Origin: Multifurca ochricompacta | Lineage: Eukaryota > Basidiomycota > Agaricomycetes > Russulales > Russulaceae | Assembly (NCBI GenBank): GCA_022496185.1 | Contig: WTXG01000174.1 | Span: 1 to 64,000 of the forward strand | Direction of reading: 5' to 3' | Length of the DNA: 64,000 bases | The notes under the pieces: model-generated | Databases searched by the model: none | The model's input: only the letters and a program-made list of their open reading frames with translations | What the model was told of the DNA's origin: nothing | Shown here: positions 52,510-63,572 of the stretch, piece after piece | How the letters are laid out: the number at the start of each line of letters is the position of its first letter | Numbering within the stretch: the first letter of the stretch is position 1 | Made by a program: the position numbers and the translations under genes

Positions 52510-53264
52510 GTCTTCCTGATGCGGCTGCTCCTGAATAGGAAGCGGCGGCGTTAAAATGTGTCTTCCTCTCCTTTGAAGTTGTTGGACACGCTCTCGAGCG
52601 TGCCGGATGATACGGTCAACCCACGGAATACGCGGCGTTGTGGAAAAGGTATGGAAGCTGGTCCGCCTGGACCAGAAGCTTCGTAGTTTTGGTGTGTTTC
52701 GATGTTACAAGTGCCGTGCAACACTAAGCACAGGATGGAAGGGTGTGTCAACCAAAGAGGCGAATACTAATGCACACAAGAGTGCACTAGCCAAGCTCCG
52801 GTGGTAATGACAAGCACCAGGAAAAATGATATGGGAAGTTACAGAGCCCAAGGCTGTCTGCCGCAGTCTCCTCAACCTATTGGCTGCCTCTCACACAAGG
52901 GACACGAGCCCAAGTGCTCTGAAATCGGTTCTGACAGATGTCTCTCTGAGTTCGTCACCGGTTTCCCGGGGCCCCCTCAGCTCTGCCCAGTTTTACACTC
53001 CTTGGTAGGAGATCTGGCACAGATGATCCCCAAGCGCATGTAAACACGACAACTCAAGTTTGGAATGACCAAGCAATCAGGATAACCACTACTCGGGTAT
53101 ATCTCTGATCACCGCCTCAGCTATGAATTATTGGCTCAACTCAGCTACTGTCTGATCAGGCCTCTGACCCCAGGGGTTGTAACTAAGACTATTTGAAACA
53201 CTACTACTGCTGTGAAAAAGGATTAAAAGTACCGGCCTGAAACTGGGAGGGCACGTAGGATACA
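52510..53264 (-). other. Element C 5' leader
   Basis: About 750 bp between primer site and gag. No reading frame of any length that resembles a known protein; several ATGs. Long leaders occur in other gypsy elements. I see no repeat or insertion in it. Confidence 0.5.
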
Positions 53265-53274
53265 ATCTTGTCCT
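53265..53274 (-). promoter_or_regulatory. Element C self-priming primer-binding site
   Basis: AGGACAAGAT (minus strand) starts 2 nt after the 5' LTR and is complementary to ATCTTGTCCT in the LTR (54984-54993), about 34-44 nt after TATATAAGACC. Same 2-nt spacing and TATA distance as A, B and G although the sequence is unrelated. Confidence 0.7.
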
Positions 53275-53428
53275 AATGTAACGGGTGATGCTCCGTGTAC
53301 ACTTAGTAAGCAAGAAGGGCAAAGGTGAAAGTGACCTTTGTCGTTGGGCGTACCGCGGAGGCAAACGTCACATGTCAAGTAATGATCGGGAACTGTGTCA
53401 CCCACTGTGGTTTTGCAACCACGATGAC

Positions 53429-54845
53429 TGTTACGACCCTACTCTTTTTCCTGACCCTGCACACCATGCCTTATTCTTTGCACCATCCTTGATCTCCTCC
53501 TTCTCTGGACCACTCTTTGATGCCCTTGGCCTGTTGCCTTGGGACCTTCCTTGATGCCTGTGGCCTGTGTGCCCAGGACCCTACCCTGATTCCTGTGACA
53601 TTGTTCATAGGACTGACCTCCCATGCTGCCATTTACACCTAACCTGCTGGTAGTTATGCTGCTACACTGTTGGATGTATACCACCCTTCCTTGCTGCCTT
53701 GGCTTATGCCTTGGCCACTGCTCCTGACCCTGTCCCTGTGCTTGACACCCATAGGAACCCCTGACATTGTCCCTGCCAATCTGACCAGTCCAGACAACTA
53801 GACGACTTTGGCTTGTACTTGACCCTCTGCCAGTCATGTGACTCCTGGCCATGTGACCCTTGGCCATGTGACCCTTGGCCATGTGACCCTTGGCCATGTG
53901 ACCCTTGGCCATGTGACCCTTGGCCATGTGACCCTTGGCCATGTGATCCTTGACCATGTGATCCCTGACCATGTGACTTTGGACCATGTGATCCCTGACC
54001 CTGATCACAGCATCTTCATCTGATCATTTACCCCTTTCTGATCACATGGCCCATCTGGCTCATCATTCGCTTCTCTGATTCCTGTGGGAGTATTCCCACA
54101 TCCACCCTGACTCCTGTGGGACCTGTTATCTCCCCATTTACCCCTGACCCTGGTGGGAATCCTCCCACACTGATATGACTCCTGTGGGGCTGTCCCACAT
54201 GATTATGCTTCTGATAAGGCTTATCCTTATCATGGACTATATTTGACATCTTATCTGCTATTGGATGATAAGGACTCTGACCCTGTTCCTGATTAGCTAC
54301 AAACCAGATCCCCATACAGTATATAAGACCCTGTAGACAGTTTGTACAACCCCAGATTTGACCTCTTGTGCCTTCAGCCTAGAGTTTCCCTAGTCACGGA
54401 ATACAGAGGGGCTTATTTGCCCTTTTTCATTCTTCATAATCTCCGGAAGGACCCCATTGCCTCTGGCAATGGGTGTGCACTTCTGTTCCGAATCCCATCC
54501 ATTACCCAGATGCTGTTGATGCTCTGGCTTCCCTTCCTTTGCCCTCTCTGACTCCGGTCCACTTGGTGTGCTTCTAGCACTGTGGCCAGGTCCTGTCCCC
54601 ACTCAACAGCCTTAGGGGATTAGCTCCCTTTGGCTGACTTGTCCCGTCTCTCTCTGTGCTTGGTTATAGCACAACTTCCTATTCACCCTGAAGCTAAGAG
54701 CCTGGCCTTGTTGTGCCAGGCTTGCTGAAGCTCCCGGACCCACAGTGTCGGGTGCTGCGGATGTGGCTGACTAGTGCCGGACTAGTGTCAGTGGACTCGC
54801 GCCGACCGGTGCACGTCGCACAGCAATGCCCCGCTGAGCGTTACA
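53429..54845 (+). repeat. Solo LTR I (1417 bp) in element C 5' LTR
   Basis: TGTTACGACC...GAGCGTTACA with TSD ATGAC (53424-53428, 54846-54850). TATA-like AGTATATAAGACC at 54317 shows it is an LTR in plus sense. Contains a 15-bp tandem repeat. No coding sequence. Long for a fungal LTR; the parental element is not in the window. Confidence 0.85.
53833..53999. repeat. 15-bp tandem repeat CCATGTGACCCTTGG in LTR I
   Basis: Eleven units, six of them identical, in the upstream (U3) part of LTR I about 320 bp before its TATA box. Each unit carries CATGTGAC, an E-box-like word. Position and repetition suggest an enhancer-like array, which is inference. Confidence 0.85.
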
Positions 54846-55610
54846 ATGACGGCATTCTGAAACCGAAAGAAACTGCAGCCCCAAGAGGACAAGATCCAAA
54901 GGATTGAGTCACACAGGGAGGCAGAGTACCATTAGCACTATGTATTGAACTCGTGTAGACAGTTACTCACCTGCAGCCCCAAGAGGACAAGATGGGGGCT
55001 ACAGGCTGTTACAGAGGGTCTTATATACATTTCTCAGTGTAACGAGGTAAGCAGTAAGTGTAAGCAAGAATCAGCAAGTATCAGTCAGCTGTATTGCTGA
55101 CTGAGCCTTATCTTTGTGATTCGTAAGCTGCTTTACTCTGCTGACTGATCATGCTCCACAATGTGATGTCATAATGACGTCATTGTGGAGTAGATAACTG
55201 ATATGTAGTCTAGCCCTTAGGTCTGGAACACGTCTATCTACTGATACATGTGGTTCTGTGCTAAAATTGGCCATGGCCCAACCTGGGCCCTTATCTAGAG
55301 CTCCACTTACCTAGAACCTTCTAGGCTGGACTCCTCTTATCTTGATAACAGCTCCACTTGGTCTAGAACCATCTAGACTGTGGGGCTTTGCCTATTGTGG
55401 TAAACACAATAGAGAATCGACTTGTTATTGTTGAGTGGCTCTTGTGCTGACTAAGCAGCATGTGACTATTACATGTGACTCGGTCACATGATCCATGTCA
55501 CGACTACGTTCCCATGATCACGTGTTGAGACTGCTGGGTAATCTTCCCACAGTCATGTGATCCAAAAGGGAGAAAATAAAGGAAAAATAAGGTAGAGCCG
55601 TGACACATAG

Positions 55611-57333
55611 TGGCAATAAACATGGTCCAGGTATAGTTTTGCCACTCCTTCAGCTGTGATAGTCTCATTGCAGGGTATGAATAGGGCTGCCTTTGAGCAA
55701 TCATGATCAGTGATTGTAAGAATGGTATTGAACCCTTGTGACTCAGGTAACTTGACAATGAAGTCCATAGTGATGGTCTGGAATGGGGTTGATGAGATGG
55801 GAGAGATAGGGTGTATCGGCGGGGTTTTCAGGTGTGTGTTGACTTTGTTTGCTTGACATGCTGCACATCCCTTCACATAGTCTTCAACATCCTTTTTCAT
55901 GTTGGGCCACCAGTAGTCTTGTTTGGTGAGGGTGTAAGTATTGGTGATGCCAGGGTGGCCAGCAGAGGGGAGGTCATGGTGAAAATGGATCACCCCCCTC
56001 TTAATGTTGTTGCCACCAGTGACAACAAGCTGGTCTTCATCTTTCCACCAGAGGCCATTGACCTCTTTTAAGTTGTGTGCATCAGCCTATGAGCAGCACA
56101 GCTCTGGGTTCATATTCTGTGAAACTTGTGCCCATAGGTCCATATCATGGAGACTGACTATGGCAGTCTTTGCAAACACTTCTTCTGGGAGAACAGTGAC
56201 ATTGTTATTGTCATCTTCTCCTGTATGCATATCTGGCCTCTGTGACAGCACATCCACTTGTGCATTTCAACTTCCTGCAATGTGCTTTAAGGTGAAGTTG
56301 TACTCCTCTAGCTCCAGGACTTCTCATGCTACACGTTGGCTGATTTTGTGGGGTTCCTTCCAATACAGTAAGTTGGAGTGGTCTGTATGGATGATGGTTT
56401 TGTGAGGTGCTCCAGCTAGATAGGGCTGCCAGTGTTGTAGTGCTTTGACTATGGCTAATAATTCCCTGTCCCAGATGTCATAGTTTCATTTGGCTGGTGA
56501 GAAGGTTTCAGAGTAATATGCCACTGGGTGAAGTATTTCCACAGCGTCCTTCTGATATAATACTGCCCCATTTGCAAAGTGCGAGGCATCCACCTCTAAT
56601 TCAAAGGGGCGACTCAGATCAGGTTGGATAAGTACTGGTTCTGAGCCAATGAGGTCCCTAATCTGTTTGAACACCTGCTGCTGCACTGCATCCCAGTGCC
56701 ATGGCACATCCTTTTTCAGGAGATCATTCAATGGTTGCATGATGCCTGAGAATCCCTTGACAAAACATTGGTAGAAGTTGCAAAATCCAATGAATGATCA
56801 GACATCTTTGATGCAGGTTGGTGTAGGCCACTCTCAGATCCCTTGTACTTTAATGGGGTCCATGTGCACTTGCCCTCCTTCTAGGATAACTCCTAAGTAC
56901 TCAACACTCTGTTGTTCAAAGGAACATTTTGCTGGTTTGAGGTATAAATTGTGTTCACCCAGGATGTCCAATACCTGGTGCACTCATTCTTGATGATGGT
57001 CTAAGTTGTTGGTGGTTGCAACCAGGATGTTGTCCATGTAGACAACTACTTTGCCAGTGAGGATGAGATTGTGGAAGATGTGATTCATCATGGCCTGGAA
57101 TGTTGCTGGTGAATTTGTAAGACCAAAGAACATGATGTTTGGTTCAAACAACCCCTGGTAGGTCTTGAACACTGCTTTGCATTGGTCTCCCTCTTTGATC
57201 CATACATTGTTATAACCCCATTGTATGTCCATCTTTGAGAAGAGGGACTTATCCCTCATGTGTCAATGAGCTCAGTGATGAGGGGCAGGGGATAGGCATT
57301 CTTCACTGTGTAGGTGTTAATTTGTCTGTAGTC
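55611..57333 (-). pseudogene. Element F pol: RT, RNase H, integrase N-part
   Basis: RT 'FSKMDIQWGYNNVWI' (57230), '[15 protein letters not shown]' with Asn replacing the second catalytic Asp (57030), TGAs near 56990, 56840 and 56797; RNase H 'ELEVDASHFANGAVLYQ' (56590); integrase zinc region 'HHDLPSAGHPGITNTY' with 'CAACQANK', catalytic 'MDFIVKLPESQGF' (55750). Breaks off at 'DHVYCHY' where C is inserted; the upstream end is cut by K at 57334. Confidence 0.87.
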
Positions 57334-58506
57334 TGTCATGAACTGACACCCTAGAAACCTCCTGACCCCCTGAAAATCCCTGGATGCTCCCAAAGACCTT
57401 GCAGAACCCTTAGAGATGAAGATAACCCTAGATTAAGACCAGAGAGGGGCCAGTCTGGACCAGGGCCAGACTCCTGCCAAATTGGAGACCTGTGGGAAGA
57501 GTACTAACAGAACCCCACAATGCCTAAACAGCAGTCCACAAACTGCAGACTGCAGACTGCAGATTTCTAAACCCAAAAGTGGGGCTATTCTCATTGGTGG
57601 ATCAGTGGGGAGTTAAAGCAAAGTTAACCTCCCCTAAAGTGGTGCACAGACCAAAGTCCTGGTTGTAATTATGTATATAAACCCTTTGGAATAGAATGGA
57701 CAGCTCCAGACTGTCCACTTGTGATCCAGTTCCTGATTACCTAGGAGATTAGCCCCACCTTGTGGAAGGCTTCTCATCCCTTGCCTTTGAGCTGTTTGCT
57801 TTGTCTCTCTTGCACTTTCACTGTCACAGTTAGGTGCAGAACTGTGTCGACATCAAACAGGAGTGGGTCCTTCAAGTTTCAAGTCTAGACAGAACAAGGT
57901 TCAAGTGAAGTCAAAGTCAAGGTCTGGTCACACCAGAGTCAACTTGGTTCAAGCCCACAGTGAAGTTGAAGGGCACGCATGAGAGTCAAAGTTGATGGCA
58001 GAGATGCTCAGTCCTGCAACTAGTTCTTATGATGAAGGCTCTCCAAGTCGCATCTTGGAGAGTTCAAGGGGGGTCTTTAGCAGAGGGATTCTAGGGAAGT
58101 CGAAGCACCTTGGATTGGACACAAGAGAACAGACTTAGGTCTGTCTCTTCTACTTTACTGTGCTTTAAATACAGGTAGATCTAGCTATGTCATAGTAAAT
58201 AGAAGATTCTAGTACTATGATGTATTATCTAGTGGTTGTGCAATAGAACTGGCTAGAACTAAGGAGAACATGGAGGGGTTGGGCCCTCAGTAAGCAAACA
58301 GTAGGTAGTGTTTCAGAACAACAAGTCCATCTTATTCATCAGTCAGCCAGGTTACCTTTGTCAGTCCAGATTTCGTCACATTCACCCTCACTCTCATCCT
58401 TTGCCCACTTCCAAATCCTTTTCCTTCACATACAACCCACTGTCCAGGCAGTTGACAGTGAGTTGTAACATTTGGACAGTCTCTTTTACAGCAGACAGTG
58501 ACTGAC
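57334..58506 (+). repeat. Element K LTR with nested solo LTR J2
   Basis: Starts TGTCATGAACTGACACC, as does K' at 8148. TATA-like TATATAAACCC at 57675. Interrupted by J2 (57822-58380). The 3' edge at about 58506 (CAGTGACTGACA, followed by AGTGCCC) is an estimate from the terminal motif; the second K LTR is not in the window, so the length is uncertain (about 610 bp without J2). Confidence 0.55.
57822..58380 (-). repeat. Solo LTR J2 (559 bp)
   Basis: Minus-oriented TGTGACGAAA...CTAACTGTGACA with TSD TTCAC (57817-57821, 58381-58385). TATTTAAAGC near 58155 and AGACCTAAGTCTGTTCTC. Related to J but longer. K text continues exactly across it, as the uninterrupted K' copy shows. Confidence 0.93.
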
Positions 58507-61500
58507 AAGTGCCCTAGTGTCCCAAAACAGCTCCCCTACATCTTACACCTTGGATCAAGCAGCCTCCCCCCCCTATGAGCTTACACCCCCCCCATGAAAT
58601 CCTCAACTTCGCTGCCTTAGTAGAGGCAGCTGCCACAGCATCCCCAGCTCCCCCTTCATTGGTTTTGCCTCCTCTGGAACTCCCAGAACTTCACCCTCTC
58701 CCTGTGCCCTCCCCCACCCTCCAATTGCCTCCCCTCGTTCCCACAGGCCTCTTGAATGTGTCCAACACCTTTGGCACCCCCCCCCCCTTGTTATATTTGC
58801 CTTCCAACCCCTGCTCTACCCCCTCCCACTGCTGCAAATGCCCTCTCCCCTCACCACCCTGGCCATATCCATTGGACACCTCCTCCTTCTCTTGTCAATT
58901 GTCCTCTTTGCATTGACCATCCAACCAATCCTCACCAGTTTCTTATTTACTACTTGCTTGACAATCAGCAAGAGTCTTGGGTGCCCACTCAGTTTTCCAG
59001 AGAACCCAGCTTCTTTGAACAATTCCCCTGCTTTGTGGATGTGCTTGGTGATCTCCCCCATTATCTCCCTGGTGTGGTCATTCCTCTCTGCTTTCCTCAC
59101 TTCCATAACATTCCTATTCACCCTCACATTGATCAATTTCTTCATTCCCCTCATTACCCCCCCTCCCACTTTGTAAATCTCAATCTTTGTGCCAAAGTAG
59201 GTTATTTGGCCCCCAATCCTCACACCTTTCAATGAGGCCTCTTGGTCTATTCCTGGAACACTTCCATTGCCCATCTGAATTGCACCCTTTCCCCAGAATT
59301 GCAAGATGTCTTTAGTGGGGCAAGAGCATTACTCCAAGGCTTTGACCTTCTAGACAGATGCTTCATCAGCCTATTCAGTACCCTGAATTTCACTGATCTA
59401 GGTGTTGTGGTAGAAGATAGATACTTTACAGTTTGAGACGCACTCAGGCACCACCCAGAACTTATCCCCCTCACTCAATCAGTATGCTTACCTACCAACC
59501 CTGTCCCCCTCCTCCCCATTCAGCCTGCAGATGGGTACTCCTGCTTTGAAGACATAGACTTTGATAGTAACCTCTAAACAGTACATTGTGCATCTAGCTG
59601 TAGAGGTCCTTAGTAAATAAACAAGTCCTTGGTCCAGGAAAATAGTGTCCTTCCCTGCAGAAAGAGAAGAGCATCTTTAATGTGTCCAAAGACAATTCAA
59701 CCACCTCTTCCAGCTCCACAGAGAAGCACAGCTTGCCCTCCTCTACCCAGAACCACTTATCAGCACCCTCCATGACAACGGACAAGCAGAAGGCTGGTGT
59801 GACATAGATACCATTTATCTTCCTCTTTGACTTCTCCCCTTTGGACAAGTCCTCTCCCAAACCCAGTACAACCAATTCCTGTCCAGACCCTGTCAGGCCA
59901 TTCCTTGAGACTCCCAGCACCAACTTCTCTATTGGCACCTTGCTCAACTCACCCATTCCACAGGGGACCCCCTTGAAACACTCCTAGTCTGTGTCAACAA
60001 CAAGTACCTTTGGAAGGAACACATTCCCCCTCATATCCCAGAACTTGAAACACTCTTGCTCAGAGGAGAATGCCTCTACTACCTTTCTACCTTTTGTCTA
60101 GACCATACCAGAATCAACCTTACCTTTGACGAGATCCGCCTTCACTCTGCTCCCTCCCCTTCTGGCTGGCACCTTGTAGAAACAGAAGGAATACAAATTG
60201 AATACCTGTGGACTGCTGATTACTGGGAGACCACCTCACGCAACCACTGCCCCTTCCTTGTTAACCCCCCCATCTTCACAGACCCCCCTTACCTCCCCAC
60301 CTACACTGAACTTTCCCCAGAACTGGAAGAGCTTGCCTTCCCTACCCTTTCCCTCACAGCAGTCACCCAAGAAGAAGAACGCCTCACCCAGACCCAGACA
60401 GTCTTAATTGGTAACACTACCACTTGGTCTGATCTTGAAACCCCCACAGAAAACACTTCTGACTTTGAAGAAAGTTCATCTATATCCAGACAACACTGCC
60501 TCTGTGACATTGACCTCTGTACCTGTAACTTTTGTCCAGATACTCCCCCTACCCCCCCAGGCATAGTATTGTGGAGACCTTCAGCCTTTGATACATACTT
60601 ACCTTCACACTACTTGATCTAAGTAGGAAAAAAGAAATAAAAGACTCCTTTACATTGTGGCTAGTATTACTGACTGGGCTATCAACCTGGCATCCCAAGA
60701 CAGAAGAAGTCAGTCCAACTCCCCCCAAGACAGAAGAAGAAACCCTAGAAGATGTAGCAGTAACAACACCCCTGCCACACCTGCCCCCCACCACACCTCC
60801 AGAAGACAAAGAGCGCAAACCCACCCCAGCCCCAGTGCACCCCCACCAGAGCAACCACTTCCCCCTGTCCCAGAGCCCTTCCTTGCCCACCTAAACTACT
60901 CCCCCATCCCACCAACATCCACCCAACTTGCCTCAACATCAACACCCTTCCTGAACCTCCCAGTTGTAGAATCTGATCAGTCCTGGTCTCGATCCCCATC
61001 CATTGTCCACCTGGTCAACCACATTTACCCTGTCACAGATATCTACGTCTCCAGAACACTACCCACTCGAAACCCCAGTGAACTATGAGAATTCCACCTT
61101 CATTGCTCTGCCCAGCTTGCAACTCAAAGAGCCAATCACCTTGACATCTATCATCCCTTGAGTGAAGCTAATCGTATCACCACAGACCCCCTGTACTTTG
61201 AGAACCTCCTTTGGCATCTTCGCATTGTCATCTCTGCCCCAGGAATAGTTGAAGAGTATTACTGGATCCACAGAACCATCTGCAACTATCATCTAGACCA
61301 TGCTGTCCTTCGCCCAGCCTATCAAGTCTACTACACCTGGAACACCCAAGGGTGGACTACATACTGCCTTAGCATCCAATCTGAATGACCTCAGAATGAC
61401 CTCTTACTGCTGAAGAATTAGCTCAGGTCCCCTTTGGCTTTACCCACCCTACCTTTGACTACAATGACCATGCTTTTGTTGCTACCTGGAAAGGAGACAA

Positions 61501-62804
61501 CTACTACACTCAGACTCTTGGACACAACTGGAAATGCCTTCAAGACAGCCACATCCTCCCTGTAAACGAATACCTCAGTAATTTCCCTCACATTGACCTC
61601 ATCAACAACCTTGACCCCCACACATTCTATGGAACATACAATGGAAAGGAAGTCCATTGGTCTGACACCCATACAGCATGGGTCTACCTTAATAACCACT
61701 GTGTTCAATTCCCTGTTGCTTCTATCACCTCTGACGAAGAAGAAGTATCCCAGTCCCTTGAAGCTGTAGAACAATCCCTTTGTGCTATCACCCTCAGAAC
61801 CCCTCCTACTCTCCCATCCATATCCCTTGCCTCCACGACTACTGCTATCACTTCACACCCCCCAAAGACACCAACACCTCTGAATATCATGAGTACTACT
61901 GCCACCTCCAGTGGAAAGATCTTGGGGTCACCCCCAGAATCTTTTGATGGGCAAGCCTCTAAAGCAGAATGCTTCTGGTCTCAACTAGCCAACTATTACT
62001 ACCCGAATGAAGGGGCCTTCACTGATGAAAGTAGACAAGTCTCTGCAGCCCTCACCCACTTTAAACTTGACATACCAGCAGGAGAATGGGCCAGAGACCG
62101 CACCAACACTGCACTCTGGGCCAATCCCCCTTCTTTTGGGACATGGGACCACTTCAGAATTGACTTTGAAAAACAGTTTATCCCAGTAGAGAGTTGCCTC
62201 CTGTCTACCAAAGCCATGTATGAAATCCACCAAGGCACTTGCCCTTTCAATGACTGGTACCAAGAATGGTCCACCCATGCCACCCATGCTACAGTAGATG
62301 AAAATACCAAGATCTATGCCTTCTGAAGCATGATCAATCAAGGTCTAGGACAGAAACTCCTAGGACTATCCCCTCAGCCCACCACACTCCATGATCTGGT
62401 CACTAAAGCCAGAGAGTTTGATGCAGCATGGCAGCTTTATGGCAAGACCACCAAGCCTCAGCCTCTCCATCTGCACATTGGAGAGGCTACCACTGACAAC
62501 CCAGAAGCCCAAGTCAACTTTGTTGCCTCTTCCCAGCCCAGAAACCCTAGCACCCTTCCATGCACTACCAAGTTTACCCCAGAAGAAAAGAAGTATCAAT
62601 GAGAAAATAAGCTTTGCTTCTATTGTGGGAAGCCTAATCACATTGCCAATCAGTGTTGCAGCAAGACCAGAGCCATCCAAGGTCAAGGACCTCCTCGCCC
62701 TACCCCAGTAAGAGCCCTGGCATCAGAAGAAACACCCCCCCAAGCACCACAACCTCCCCCTGACTACCTCTCAGTATCTGCCATCAAGAGCTATGAAGAT
62801 CCAG
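58507..62804 (+). pseudogene. Element K gag region, very long and decayed
   Basis: A chain of broken frames. First part: 'LNFAALVEAAATASPAPP' and a Pro-rich stretch (58590-58760). Middle parts of unknown type: 'QFSREPSFFEQFPCFVDV' (58990), 'IQIEYLWTADYWETTSRN' (60200), a Cys-rich 'CLCDIDLCTCNFC' (60500), 'FGFTHPTFDYNDHAFVAT' (61435). Last part is clear gag: 'SPPESFDGQASKAECFW' (61925), 'FRIDFEKQFIPVESCLL', 'WYQEWSTHATHATVDEN', and the knuckle 'CFYCGKPNHIANQC' (62612). If once one protein, about 1100 residues precede the capsid, which is unusual. Almost no CpG is left. The interruption at 62804 is solo LTR P. Confidence 0.65.
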
Positions 62805-63405
62805 TGTGACGATCCTTGTCATAGGCACCAGGGTGGAGAGACATGCGGACAATATCTTTGCTTTTCTTTTTTTACCTTAATATTTCACACCATGCATTAA
62901 CCACCACATGACTCACTTATGAAGGACTTACTTACTCATCTGCTGACTGATTTGCTTACTGAGCCCACTTAGTTGCTTACAGATCAGTATCAGAGGGCAC
63001 AACCCCTCTCCTTTCTTTATCTCTCTGGGGTATTCTACTGTACAACCATTAGATTACCTAGCACATGTTCCAGTAGCTACCAGAGTCGCCTTCATAACAT
63101 AGCATGTGTATATAAACCCTAGTAACAACTGAACAAGACCTTAAGTCTGTTCTTCTGTATTCAATACAGGTGTTTAAGACTCACTTCGCTGAACTGAAAG
63201 ACTCCCACTTGAACCCTCTAAGATTGTGCCTTAGAGGGACTTCGACCCCAGAAACTTGTGGCAGGACTTAGCATCTCTGCTTGACTTCGTCTCACGCGCG
63301 TGCCCTTGACCGGCACACCTTGACTTGACTTAGAAGAACTCGAAGCCTTAATCACTCAACCTTGAAACCCAGAACATAGACACAGCGCTGCACCTAGCTG
63401 TGACA
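62805..63405 (+). repeat. Solo LTR P (601 bp)
   Basis: TGTGACGATC...CTAGCTGTGACA with TSD TCCAG (62800-62804, 63406-63410). TATATAAACCCTAG at 63109 followed by GACCTTAAGTCTGTTCTTC. Same terminal and leader style as J and J2. Confidence 0.94.
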
Positions 63406-63410
63406 TCCAG

Positions 63411-63572
63411 TACCATACATGATGGATGAAGACAGACCTTCAGATTTTTAACACATCCTACAGCTGTGCTGTCTGTGAGGACTTCTTGTACCCCCAGTGT
63501 TCCTTGTATGAGCTGCTCTGCAGTCCTAGATAACCTTGGTTTTGAGCATGTATCCTTGTTAGTGACTAGAAA
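63411..63572 (+). pseudogene. Element K, short piece between LTRs P and Q
   Basis: Continuation of K after P. An open run with Cys residues ('VLSVRTSCTPSVPCMSC') could be from the gag/protease border, but I cannot assign it. It ends at LTR Q. Confidence 0.35.

Larger units (their letters stand above)
44913..55605 (-). mobile_element. Gypsy element C, full length, nested in F integrase
   Basis: TSD CATAG (44908-44912, 55606-55610). 3' LTR 902 bp; 5' LTR 907 bp after removal of solo LTR I. Without H and I the element is 8359 bp. A separate family from A/F/G and B: different LTR (TGTCACRGC...CCGTTACA in element sense), gag/pol coupled by overlapping ATGA, no third ORF visible. Interrupted in RT by H; several TGAs and frameshifts. 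Confidence 0.93.
53277..55605 (-). repeat. Element C 5' LTR, split by solo LTR I
   Basis: 907 bp after removal of I and one copy of ATGAC, the same as solo LTR H. Close to the 3' LTR at 44913. TATA on the minus strand near 55025. Confidence 0.92.
11752..57333 (-). mobile_element. Gypsy element F (outermost of the nest), 5' truncated
   Basis: Minus-strand Ty3/gypsy chromodomain element whose pieces join when nested insertions are removed: RT to integrase 57333-55611; integrase and chromodomain 44907-44118; pol end and ORF3 13634-12268; 3' LTR 12243-11752. The joins are exact: the integrase reading 'LYLDHVYCHY' at 55611 continues as 'GLPKKIISDRDTQF' at 44907 with one copy of CATAG, and the pol end continues across G with one copy of AGTTG. 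About 4.4 kb of F is left; gag, protease and 5' LTR would lie beyond element K, inserted at 57334. Confidence 0.88.

Noticed and set aside
53439..54023. Repeat proteins ('TLGHV' or 'AKGHM' repeats)
   Set aside because: Both strands are open only because the 15-bp tandem repeat is a multiple of three. It lies in the U3 part of a solo LTR.
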